This document shows positions 1 to 5,535 of a stretch of DNA of 8,547 nucleotides, piece after piece; positions within the stretch are counted from its first letter, which is position 1; every line of letters starts with the position of its first letter. The notes beneath the pieces were generated by a model. The model worked only from the letters and a program-made list of their open reading frames with translations, had not been told where the DNA came from and searched no databases. The position numbers and the translations under genes are program-made. This DNA is from CAYONQ01 sp964405375 (GTDB lineage Bacteria; Planctomycetota; Phycisphaerae; Sedimentisphaerales; Anaerobacaceae), in assembly GCA_964405375.1 (NCBI GenBank), contig CAYONQ010000095.1, forward strand, positions 1-8,547, in the 5' to 3' direction.

Positions 1-744
1 TCTGACATTATCACGGATAGTTTGTGGATATTGGAGAAGCGGGATTCATCTGGTGTACACAAGGCCGATTATTGGGGTAATTTTATTCCTCAGATTCCCA
101 ATCAAATGATAAAAAGGTATACGAAGAAAGGGGAGTGGGTTTTGGATACTTTTGCAGGTTGTGGGACGACTTTAATTGAAGCACAAAGACTGGGGAGGAA
201 CGCTATAGGGATAGAGCTTCAAGAGGATGTGACTGAGACCGCAAATAATTTGATAGAATCGGAGCCAAACAAGTTTAACACTATTCGCGAGGTAATAGTT
301 GGTGACAGCACAGATATGGACTATGGGGCGGTATTGGAGAGATACGGCCAAAAGACTGTACAGCTTTTAATTATGCACCCACCGTATTTTGATATCATTA
401 AGTTCAGCAAAGACCCGAGAGATTTATCCAATGCTCGGTCTGTTGGCGATTTTGTTGAAAAACTGAGCAGAGTTGTCGATCGGGCCTCAGAATTTTTGGA
501 TAGGGGACGATATTTTGCGCTTGTAATCGGTGACAAGTATAGCAAAGGAGAATGGATACCGTTAGGCTTTTTGACAATGCAGGAGATTTTGAAAAAAGGT
601 TTTTCTCTAAAGAGCATTATCGTTAAAAATTTTGAAGAAACCTCTGGCAAGCGAAACCAAAAAGAATTGTGGAGATATCGTGCGCTTGTTGGCGGATTTT
701 ACATCTTCAAGCACGAGTATATCTTCTTGTTCAAAAAGAAATGA
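1..744 (+). CDS. DNA methyltransferase (N4-cytosine/N6-adenine type), 5' end outside window
   Basis: This is an S-adenosylmethionine-dependent DNA methyltransferase of the N6-adenine/N4-cytosine (amino-methyltransferase) class. The frame is open from base 1, so the gene starts upstream; the TTG at 22 is only the first possible in-window start and is unlikely to be the true one. The visible 247 residues show a motif X-like stretch (NFIPQIPNQMIKRYTKKGEW), then the SAM-binding motif I FAGCGTT (residues 51-57) followed by GRNAIGIE, then the catalytic motif IV as HPPYFDII (126-133), and a C-terminal GGFYIFKHEYIFLFKK typical of the family. The order X-I-IV suggests the gamma arrangement. The first catalytic position is H where D, N or S is usual. 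The stop overlaps the start of the next gene, a nuclease, so the two are probably one restriction-modification unit. The target base and recognition site cannot be told from the sequence. Confidence 0.87.
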   Translation, partial: SDIITDSLWILEKRDSSGVHKADYWGNFIPQIPNQMIKRYTKKGEWVLDTFAGCGTTLIEAQRLGRNAIGIELQEDVTETANNLIESEPNKFNTIREVIVGDSTDMDYGAVLERYGQKTVQLLIMHPPYFDIIKFSKDPRDLSNARSVGDFVEKLSRVVDRASEFLDRGRYFALVIGDKYSKGEWIPLGFLTMQEILKKGFSLKSIIVKNFEETSGKRNQKELWRYRALVGGFYIFKHEYIFLFKKK

Positions 745-1586
745 GGCGTTTAATGGGGATGTTAAGCAATACCGAGGTCTTGCGTTTGAAATTATCGACA
801 ATACCAGCCCCTTTATTAAGAGATTTTGCCCAATCAAATAGCATTGAGGGCCGGAGAGCTATCGAGCTTGTTAAAAACTTGATTTCCTCAAATATTGATC
901 CAAAACAAGTTGATACGTTTATTAAGGAGGAATATTCGAAAAAAGCAAAGGCCCGGCAGGCAAAGACCTCTGATGATGATTTGTTGAAGGAATTGCACAA
1001 AGTTAAGACATTCCAATGGGGAGTAGTGCAAGGCCAACTTGATAGTAAAATTCAGGTGCAGTATGTCAGGAAGTATCATCGCTATGAAAATCTCCTCACA
1101 CATGTAGAAAATGAATTGTATGGTTCTGTTAAAGATTATGTTATATGTACTTGGTACAACCATTGGACGACAGTTATTATGGAGGATTTGATAAGCTCAC
1201 ACCCTAAAATCATACCTACGTTAAAGAATATTAAAGGCGTTGATTTATTTTTTGATGGACAGCCTTTTGATTTGAAGACAACTTATATGCCTGCTGGATA
1301 CCCCAACCCAGCGAATGCCATATCCGATCCGAAGGAATTGGCGGTTTGGCTTTATGAGAACCAAGGTGCTCAAAGATTCGGAGCAGACAATAGGTTATTT
1401 GTTATCGTACACGATAAACAAAAACCCGAGGGTAGCTGGAAAATCAAAAGGGATATAAATTTCATAAAGCAAAATATAGGTAGATTTTTCGAACAAGAAA
1501 CTATTTCTGAAGAAGACGAAATCGTTTTCAACTTTCAACGGACATCATATACAGCCATTACGAAAATCTTGTTTATAGTTAAATGA
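741..1586 (+). CDS. PD-(D/E)XK restriction endonuclease partner of the methyltransferase
   Basis: This 281-residue protein is likely the restriction nuclease of the unit. I chose the ATG at 741 because it overlaps the methyltransferase stop as ATGA; the ATG at 753, with GAGG six bases upstream, is an equally plausible start. The open frame continues upstream to a GTG at 669, but that would give a 76-base overlap. The N-terminal half is helical and charged with no recognised domain. The core is near residues 139-180: a helix with an acidic residue (NHWTTVIMEDLI), then GVDLFFDGQPFDLKTT, which fits the (P)D-Xn-(D/E)XK nuclease pattern with D168 and the DLK triad at 177-179. A hydrophobic strand NRLFVIVHD follows. 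The function is inferred from this motif plus the neighbouring methyltransferase; I do not recognise the specific family. Base composition is AT-rich compared with pnp and ntrC in this window, consistent with acquisition. Confidence 0.68.
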   Translation: MRRLMGMLSNTEVLRLKLSTIPAPLLRDFAQSNSIEGRRAIELVKNLISSNIDPKQVDTFIKEEYSKKAKARQAKTSDDDLLKELHKVKTFQWGVVQGQLDSKIQVQYVRKYHRYENLLTHVENELYGSVKDYVICTWYNHWTTVIMEDLISSHPKIIPTLKNIKGVDLFFDGQPFDLKTTYMPAGYPNPANAISDPKELAVWLYENQGAQRFGADNRLFVIVHDKQKPEGSWKIKRDINFIKQNIGRFFEQETISEEDEIVFNFQRTSYTAITKILFIVK

Positions 1587-1654
1587 TGTGGCAAAAATAG
1601 TGGACGTTGGGGCTGTTGAAAAAGGTTGATTGAGTCTGCAAAAATAGGTGGGTG

Positions 1655-1726
1655 GCCCTATTATTGGGGCTGCGGGCGCTCACGCCTCATCAATGGCGAA
1701 CCGCCAGCTTCAGCCGATAGTTAGAC
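1655..1726 (-). repeat. attC-like imperfect palindrome just after the HNH gene
   Basis: On the minus strand, five bases after the HNH reading-frame stop, the sequence GTCTAAC (1720-1726) fits the RYYYAAC core of integron attC sites. It opens a 72-base imperfect palindrome: an outer arm GTCTAACTAT against ATAATAGGGC (8 of 10 pairs counting G-T wobbles), then GGCTG/CAGCC, GGCG/CGCC and CGCC/GGCG helices separated by small asymmetric internal loops, closed by an 8-base loop. Interrupted stems with unpaired bases are typical of attC. Against the idea, the far end reads ATAGGGC instead of GTTRRRY. It may be a decayed attC or another repeat type. The rest of 1587-1731 contains only a 10-bp direct repeat (GCAAAAATAG at 1591 and 1638). 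Confidence 0.35.
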
Positions 1727-1731
1727 AGCGT

Positions 1732-2317
1732 TCACCTGTTATGTACGATTGCCATACAAAAAAATTGTCCCCAAATATCAATTAAGTATATTCCCGACAT
1801 TTTGTCTTCGTCGGATAGAGCACGAAGTACGGCCAAACCTGGAGGACGTTCGAAAACCTCCCATGGTCCAGAATAAACATTTTCGAGAACATAACGCAGA
1901 GCGTCGGAATTGTAAGCATAAAAATCTATATGATACGGACTCTCTATATATTTGTTGTTTCCAATGAACATAATCCCACGAACAATTTTCTCTGTTAATT
2001 TTTTCATTTTGTCTTCTTAAATTAGCGTCTTTGTCATTTTTACCGTAGTCTGATCGCAGGGCACGAACGGCCTTAAACGCAATCCCCGCACCCCTATGGT
2101 TTTTTGGATCGATACAAAGTCCCAGTTTTATTAATAGATCTTCTTCAATTCTCCCATAATCTTTATTGCAAGGCAGGCACGCAGGTATTTTCCATTTCTC
2201 TAGGTCTTCCGGTGTCGTGTCCGGATACCAACTTTCTGGAAAAACATGGTCCCAAGTTAACTCGTCGTGAAATTGGAGGCAATGCACGCAACGTCCAGGA
2301 TCAGGTTTTTTTGCCAT
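1732..2317 (-). pseudogene. HNH endonuclease gene broken by a +1 frameshift
   Basis: The gene starts at the ATG ending at 2317, directly preceded by AGGTGAT, which matches the 16S anti-Shine-Dalgarno. The first ~105 residues hold an HNH fold: CVHC (10-13), TWDHVFPESW with D23-H24, and CLPCNKDYG (47-55) with the second Cys pair and the N. This is a zinc-ribbon HNH nuclease core. The frame then runs into nonsense-like sequence rich in Cys, Ser and Arg (to 1778). The continuation is in the +1 frame: KIVRGIMFIGNNKYIES, ESPYHIDFYAYNSDALRYV, PGLAVLRALSDEDKMSGIYL, ending at 1732. The two halves join cleanly if one A is removed from the A6 run (T6 on plus, 1999-2004), giving about 194 residues. So this is a frameshift mutation, an assembly indel, or less likely a slippage site. 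Its natural role is unknown; free-standing HNH proteins of this kind occur in mobile and defence contexts. Confidence 0.75.
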
Positions 2318-2342
2318 ATCACCTACGCCTGTCTAATAATGC

Positions 2343-2368
2343 TTATACAGTCTGTATAAAACGGGAAA
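2343..2368 (-). promoter_or_regulatory. Shared 26-bp promoter/operator element, copy 1 (HNH gene)
   Basis: This stretch is identical over 26 bp to 2706-2731. It contains the odd palindrome TATACAGTCTGTATA (7+1+7). Read on the minus strand it ends in TATAAG, a -10-like box, 26 bp before the HNH ATG. The palindrome overlapping the -10 suggests a repressor site. A second ACAGACTGT core lies at 2370-2378, 23 bp from the first. Position relative to both minus-strand genes supports a regulatory role; the cognate protein is unknown. Confidence 0.5.
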
Positions 2369-2405
2369 GACAGACTGTCTTTTTCTGTATAAGAAGTTCC
2401 CGTTT
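2359..2405. repeat. Nested inverted repeats between DUF6868 and HNH genes
   Basis: AAACGGGAA (2359-2367) pairs with TTCCCGTTT (2397-2405). Inside lies the perfect palindrome AAAGACAGACTGTCTTT (2366-2382), followed on the plus strand by TT and CTG. It overlaps the 3' edge of the shared element. It could be a weak bidirectional terminator, a second operator, or both; no long T-tract follows on either strand. Confidence 0.4.
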
Positions 2406-2426
2406 CTTCTTCAATTCCCGTCCAAT

Positions 2427-2669
2427 TTATCCTATGATCAACAAAGCCAAGTAGGGAATAAGATTGAACACAAAGACCAATACCTTGTATAGTCCGAGGA
2501 ACGAGTATATGGCCACGTTGAAGGTTTCTCGGGAAATGGAGAACCATTTGCTGTGTATTCGGTAAACCCAGTCTCCGGCACAGAGACAGATTAGCGACGA
2601 GAGAAGCAGTAATGCAAAGTTTAGAATCGTACACCACATAAAAAATACTGTTAGAGTCTGAATATCCAT
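2427..2669 (-). CDS. DUF6868-like small two-helix membrane protein
   Basis: An 80-residue inner-membrane protein, MDIQTLTVFFMWCTILNFAL at the N-terminus, ending in NLIPYLALLIIG. Two hydrophobic segments are visible (about residues 6-29 and 50-79), joined by a short polar loop with WVYRIHSKWFSISRETFN. The sequence matches my memory of the DUF6868 family (about 80 residues, conserved HS.WF.ISRE loop), whose function is unknown. The ATG ending at 2669 is supported by a clear ribosome site, AAGGAG at 2677-2682, seven bases upstream. The 26-bp promoter/operator element lies 36 bp upstream of the start. The gene stands alone between repeat-rich spacers, upstream of the HNH gene in the same direction. 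The start and reality of the gene are secure; the function is not. Confidence 0.85.
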   Translation of the reverse strand: MDIQTLTVFFMWCTILNFALLLLSSLICLCAGDWVYRIHSKWFSISRETFNVAIYSFLGLYKVLVFVFNLIPYLALLIIG

Positions 2670-2705
2670 GATATTTCTCCTTTATCTTTCTGCATCCAAG
2701 AATAA

Positions 2706-2731
2706 TTATACAGTCTGTATAAAACGGGAAA
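2706..2731 (-). promoter_or_regulatory. Shared 26-bp promoter/operator element, copy 2 (DUF6868 gene)
   Basis: Identical to 2343-2368 over 26 bp. On the minus strand the palindrome runs into a consensus TATAAT (its last base is just outside the repeat). The -35 side is weak (TGTTTC at 17 bp). Similarity to copy 1 continues patchily for about ten bases towards the gene. The TACA-N3-TGTA core resembles, but has one more spacer base than, the TACA-N2-TGTA half-site arrangement of BlaI/MecI/CopY operators. Confidence 0.5.
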
Positions 2732-2736
2732 CATAT

Positions 2737-2785
2737 CGTATCTCGTATCTCGTATCTCGTATCTCGTGAATCGTATCTCGTGTAT
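2737..2785. repeat. Heptanucleotide tandem repeat, seven units of CGTATCT type
   Basis: Seven consecutive 7-base units: four exact CGTATCT, then CGTGAAT, CGTATCT, CGTGTAT. Because 7 is prime to 3 the array stays open in translation and yields spurious peptides of the EIRDTRYE type; it is not evidence of a gene. Confidence 0.95.
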
Positions 2786-2864
2786 GGATTCCGCTCCCAG
2801 GTGCGTCACACCTTTAGCGACAGAAAATAACACAAAAGGAGTGAAAAGGCAAAGAGAAAAAACG
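2751..2864. repeat. Diverged ~114-bp intergenic repeat, copy A
   Basis: Aligns without large gaps to 3123-3236, with roughly three quarters of bases identical by eye. It contains the end of the heptamer array, then GATTCCGCTCCCAGGTGCG and an A/G-rich tail (AAAAGGAGTGAAAAGGCAAA). It lies upstream of the DUF6868 gene, as copy B lies upstream of the 35-residue gene. No open frame looks gene-like. It resembles a dispersed genomic repeat. Confidence 0.8.
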
Positions 2865-2870
2865 TGGAAG

Positions 2871-2931
2871 AAAATCCCCCCACCGCAGGGGTGGGTAAAA
2901 CCACAAAAAATCCCCCCAGCACAGGACTGGG
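2871..2931 (-). repeat. Tandem pair of hairpin elements with a compensatory stem change
   Basis: Two 25-bp units (2871-2895 and 2907-2931) both begin AAAATCCCCCCA. On the minus strand each folds as CCCANN-CCTGY-NNTGGG followed by GGGATTTT. One copy has CC/GG in the variable stem positions, the other GT/GC, so one pair is exchanged C-G to G-C and the other becomes G-U, which pairs only in minus-strand RNA. Just beyond is a third small hairpin GGCGG/CCGCC at 2945-2959. The pair may be a structured RNA end, a REP-like element, or a terminator region for the upstream 35-residue gene. Confidence 0.55.
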
Positions 2932-2972
2932 GGCTATATAAAACGGCGGGAAGTCCGCCCACGACCGGGCAA

Positions 2973-3080
2973 TTATTTATTCTTCTTTTCCTTTTTCAAT
3001 TTTCGTTTTTCCTTCGGATTAAGGATGGCCTTTTTCTGTTGTTCTCTTTTGCCTTTATCTTTTTTTCCTTTATCGCCCAT
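2973..3080 (-). CDS. Small, highly basic 35-residue protein of unknown function
   Basis: A short gene encoding 35 residues, beginning MGDKGKKDKGKREQQKKAIL and ending in a lysine-rich KEKRKLKKEKKNK. About half the residues are Lys or Arg; there are no Cys, aromatic or membrane-type stretches. It has an excellent ribosome site, AAGGAG at 3089-3094, eight bases before the ATG, and a TAA stop, which together make it much more likely real than a chance frame. I recall similar MxDKGKKDKGKREQQKKA-type small proteins as hypothetical proteins in varied bacteria, without a known role. The composition suggests nucleic-acid or ribosome contact or a disordered peptide, but that is inference only. It is alone, same direction as its neighbours, 42 bp downstream of repeat copy B and 41 bp upstream of the hairpin pair. 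Confidence 0.75.
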   Translation of the reverse strand: MGDKGKKDKGKREQQKKAILNPKEKRKLKKEKKNK

Positions 3081-3122
3081 ATCTGTTTCTCCTTACTTGA
3101 AAATGAATTGTATCTCAAATAT

Positions 3123-3236
3123 CGTATCTCGCATCTCGTGAAGCGTATCTTGTGTATCGATTCCACTCGCAGATGCATCACGCATTTAGGCACAGAAAAG
3201 AACATAATAGGAGGGAAAAGGCAAGGGAAAAAGACA
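3123..3236. repeat. Diverged ~114-bp intergenic repeat, copy B
   Basis: Partner of 2751-2864. It starts with five degenerate heptamers (3123-3157: CGTATCT, CGCATCT, CGTGAAG, CGTATCT, TGTGTAT), followed by GATTCCACTCGCAGATGCA and an A/G-rich tail. It fills the space between the end of the response-regulator gene and the 35-residue gene. Confidence 0.8.
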
Positions 3237-3254
3237 GCGTACAGCGGGTAGCGT
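3234..3254. repeat. Heptanucleotide repeat, three units of ACAGCGT type
   Basis: Units ACAGCGT, ACAGCGG, GTAGCGT run directly up to the stop codon of the response-regulator gene. The unit differs from the CGTATCT arrays but keeps the same 7-base period. Confidence 0.7.
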
Positions 3255-4622
3255 TCAGAGGTTGTATTCTTTGATTTTGCGATAGAGAGTTCTTTCGCCG
3301 ATGCCGAGGATTTTGGCGGCCTTTTCTCGGTTGTTGTCCGTTTTGGCCAATGTCTCTATGATGGCCTGCTTTTCCAGCTCACCCAGTGAGACGGCCCCCA
3401 GGCCCTCGGCCGGGCTGCCAGCGGGTAACTGCCGCCTCTGTGCTATATCAGGCGGGATGTCGGCGACGTCGAGCATATCGGACTCGCACATTACAACCAT
3501 CGTCCTGATACAGTTTCTAAGCTGGCGAATGTTGCCGGGCCAATCGAAACTTGTAAGAATATTCATAGCTGCATCCGTTATACCGCTAACCGACGAGCCG
3601 GTCTCCACAACGGCCTCTTCGAGGAAATATTCTGTCAATAGCGGTATATCTTCGGCCCTGTCACGCAGGGCCGGGACCACAACGTTCACACCCTTGATTC
3701 TAAAGTACAAATCCTGCCTGAATTTGTTCTGGCCTACAAGCTCCGTCAAATCATGGTTCGTTGCGCTAATGATACGGACATCCACAACCGTCGCTTTATG
3801 GGAGCCCACCGGTATAACAACGCCGTCTTCGATAACGCGCAGCAGTTTCGCCTGCATATTCAACGGCATATCACCGATTTCATCGAGGAACAGCGTTCCT
3901 TTATCGGCGATCTCAAAAAGTCCCTTCCTGTCGGTCGCTGCGCCGGTAAACGCACCTTTGACGTGGCCAAACAGCTCGCTCTCTAACAAGGTTTCGGTCA
4001 GCCCGGCGCAGTTTACCGGCCTGAACGGTTTGTCCCAGCGAGGTGAATTATTGTGAATCGCCCTTGCCAGCAGCTCCTTGCCTGTTCCCGATTTACCTTC
4101 GAGCAGGACGGATATATTGGCCCCCGCCACCCTTCGGAGCACCTCGAATATCCCCTCCATTGCGACATTTTTGCCTCGCACCCCTTCAAATTCAAACTCG
4201 CTTTTGGCCGTTTTGCCGCCCTTTGCTACACGCTGAATCGCCCTTGTAACCTTTCGGCCGGCCTGGGCCACAACTATTCGAAGCTGGTCAATGTCAATCG
4301 GCTTGACAAGATAATCATACGCACCCCGCCTGATGGCCTCCTTGCAGGTATCAATGGTCGCATAGGCGGTTATTAAAATAACCTCCGTATGGCCGTCGGC
4401 CTTTTTGGCCTCCTGGAGTATGGCCAAGCCGTCAATATCACCGCCTAACTTCAAATCGGTAACAACAACATCAACCTGTTGATTGCGTATAATCTCCAGG
4501 GCGTCTTTGCCGTTGTAAACGGCGATTGCCTTTGCGCAAAATTTCTCAAGCGATTCAGCAATCCCGTCCGCATGGTCACGCTCGTCATCAACAACCAGAA
4601 CTATCGTTTCTTCCTTACCCAT
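3255..4622 (-). CDS. NtrC-family sigma54-dependent response regulator
   Basis: A 455-residue cytoplasmic transcription activator (numbering below counts from a TTG one codon upstream, at 4625). I prefer the ATG ending at 4622 because it forms TGATG with the kinase stop. Receiver domain, about 8-120: acidic pair D14-D15, phosphoacceptor D57 (VVVTDLKLGG), T87 and K108 (YLVKP). AAA+ domain, about 148-380: Walker A GKSGTGKE (177-184), sigma54-contacting GAFTGA (224-229), Walker B TLFLDEIGDMP (244-254), SATN (287-290), arginine-finger region YFRI, and WPGNIRQLRN (362-371). C-terminal Fis-type helix-turn-helix, 414-456, ending AAKILGIGERTLYRKIKEYN. All motifs needed to open sigma54 promoters are present. 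The partner is the kinase immediately upstream. Targets are unknown; no obvious -24/-12 site was seen in the window. Confidence 0.95.
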   Translation of the reverse strand: MGKEETIVLVVDDERDHADGIAESLEKFCAKAIAVYNGKDALEIIRNQQVDVVVTDLKLGGDIDGLAILQEAKKADGHTEVILITAYATIDTCKEAIRRGAYDYLVKPIDIDQLRIVVAQAGRKVTRAIQRVAKGGKTAKSEFEFEGVRGKNVAMEGIFEVLRRVAGANISVLLEGKSGTGKELLARAIHNNSPRWDKPFRPVNCAGLTETLLESELFGHVKGAFTGAATDRKGLFEIADKGTLFLDEIGDMPLNMQAKLLRVIEDGVVIPVGSHKATVVDVRIISATNHDLTELVGQNKFRQDLYFRIKGVNVVVPALRDRAEDIPLLTEYFLEEAVVETGSSVSGITDAAMNILTSFDWPGNIRQLRNCIRTMVVMCESDMLDVADIPPDIAQRRQLPAGSPAEGLGAVSLGELEKQAIIETLAKTDNNREKAAKILGIGERTLYRKIKEYNL

Positions 4623-5458
4623 CAAATCGACACCTGTTCATCACTTTCGGTAACAAGCAGGGGTAATCTTATGACAAACGATGTCCCTTTCCCCTGCTCA
4701 CTGGTAACACTCATCGTGCCGTTATGCGCATCGATTATCTTTTTCACTGTCGGCAGACCCAGCCCCGTTCCCTGCGGCCGAGACGAATAATAAGCATTAA
4801 AAATTTTGGGCAATTCGTCAGGGCCGATACCACTGCCGGTATCACTTATCTCAATAACCGCATCTTTTTCCCGCCTGTTTGTTCTTACTATCAGCTCTCC
4901 GCCGTCACGCATAGCATACTGGGCGTTGATAAACAGATTTAATACCGCCTGTTTTAGCATATCCGCATCAACTTTGCAAACAAGCGGCTTATCGTATAAT
5001 CCCTGCCGGATAGTTATCGAGTGGCTACGGGCCTGCGGCGAATAAAAATCGACCATATCACTGATAAGCGAGTTCACATCAACGCCTGCCAACTGTAACT
5101 GTCCCCTCTCCACATAGCGCAGAAAACCGTCGAGTATCTGCTCGAGCCGGTCAGCTTCTTTTTGAACCACAGCTATCTTCCTAAGCGCCCTTGTGAATCT
5201 TTGACTGCCGCCGCCGGATTCGGCAAAATTCGAATCCTCCAGCTCCTCGGCCGCCAGTTTCAGATTAATCTTGATGGTGGAAAGCGGATTTTTAATCTCG
5301 TGGGCAAGCTCACCGGTCAACTTACCCAACTCTTCAAGCTCCTTGAGATGCCCTTTTTTAGTGCCCCGAATTTCAGAGCCCCTCCTGCGCAAAAGCAATA
5401 CGACAACCGGCACCGCGACCAGTACAGCAACAACAAAGCCAGCTAAAAACTGCTGCAC
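4622..5458 (-). CDS. Membrane-anchored sensor histidine kinase (NtrB-like)
   Basis: A 278-residue histidine kinase that should phosphorylate the regulator encoded next. There is one N-terminal membrane segment (about 4-23, then RRR on the cytoplasmic side) and no periplasmic or PAS sensor domain, so the input is unclear. The HisKA region holds the H-box GELAHEIKNPLS with H53. The ATPase domain has the N-box LNLFINAQYAM (N178), G1 box DTGSGIG (206-212), F-region PKIFNAYYSS and G2 box GTGLGLPTV (230-238). The GTG at 5458 is the only possible far-upstream start because a TAA codon precedes it directly; GGGGGTG about eight bases upstream may serve as ribosome site. The stop overlaps the regulator start by one base (TGATG), indicating translational coupling. 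It lies 77 bp after the pnp stop in the same direction. Confidence 0.94.
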   Translation of the reverse strand: MQQFLAGFVVAVLVAVPVVVLLLRRRGSEIRGTKKGHLKELEELGKLTGELAHEIKNPLSTIKINLKLAAEELEDSNFAESGGGSQRFTRALRKIAVVQKEADRLEQILDGFLRYVERGQLQLAGVDVNSLISDMVDFYSPQARSHSITIRQGLYDKPLVCKVDADMLKQAVLNLFINAQYAMRDGGELIVRTNRREKDAVIEISDTGSGIGPDELPKIFNAYYSSRPQGTGLGLPTVKKIIDAHNGTMSVTSEQGKGTSFVIRLPLLVTESDEQVSI

Positions 5459-5508
5459 TTATTCACCCCCCGTGTATCCATCGTGCATATTGAACCCCCG
5501 CACACTGG

Positions 5509-5529
5509 AATATGCAATACGCAATATGA
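5509..5529. repeat. Heptanucleotide repeat, three units of AATATGC type
   Basis: AATATGC, AATACGC, AATATGA in the 77-bp spacer between pnp and the kinase gene. Short, so chance is possible, but the 7-base period recurs in other spacers here. Confidence 0.6.
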
Positions 5530-5535
5530 TTGTTC

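Noticed and set aside
1610..1624. Insertion-sequence end (GGGCTGTTGAAAAA)
   Set aside because: It resembles some IS termini, but no matching inverted end, target duplication or transposase was found.
2345..2359. LexA/SOS box
   Set aside because: The CTGT/ACAG half-sites are in the reverse order and spacing compared with known SOS boxes.
2651..2962. Minus-strand open frame with EIRFTRYEIRDTRYD-type repeats
   Set aside because: It is a read-through of the heptamer array, the duplicated spacer and the hairpin units. No ribosome site, and it overlaps the DUF6868 start.
2737..3157. CRISPR array
   Set aside because: The repeats are contiguous 7-base units without spacers, and no cas genes are present.
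2996..3205. Minus-strand 69-codon frame
   Set aside because: Overlaps the better supported 35-residue gene in another frame and translates repeat copy B.
2766..3251. Plus-strand 161-codon frame
   Set aside because: Runs antisense through repeats and the 35-residue gene; composition is low complexity and there is no ribosome site.
3301..4056. Long plus-strand frames opposite the response regulator, kinase and pnp
   Set aside because: Shadows of strongly supported minus-strand genes; no motifs or ribosome sites.
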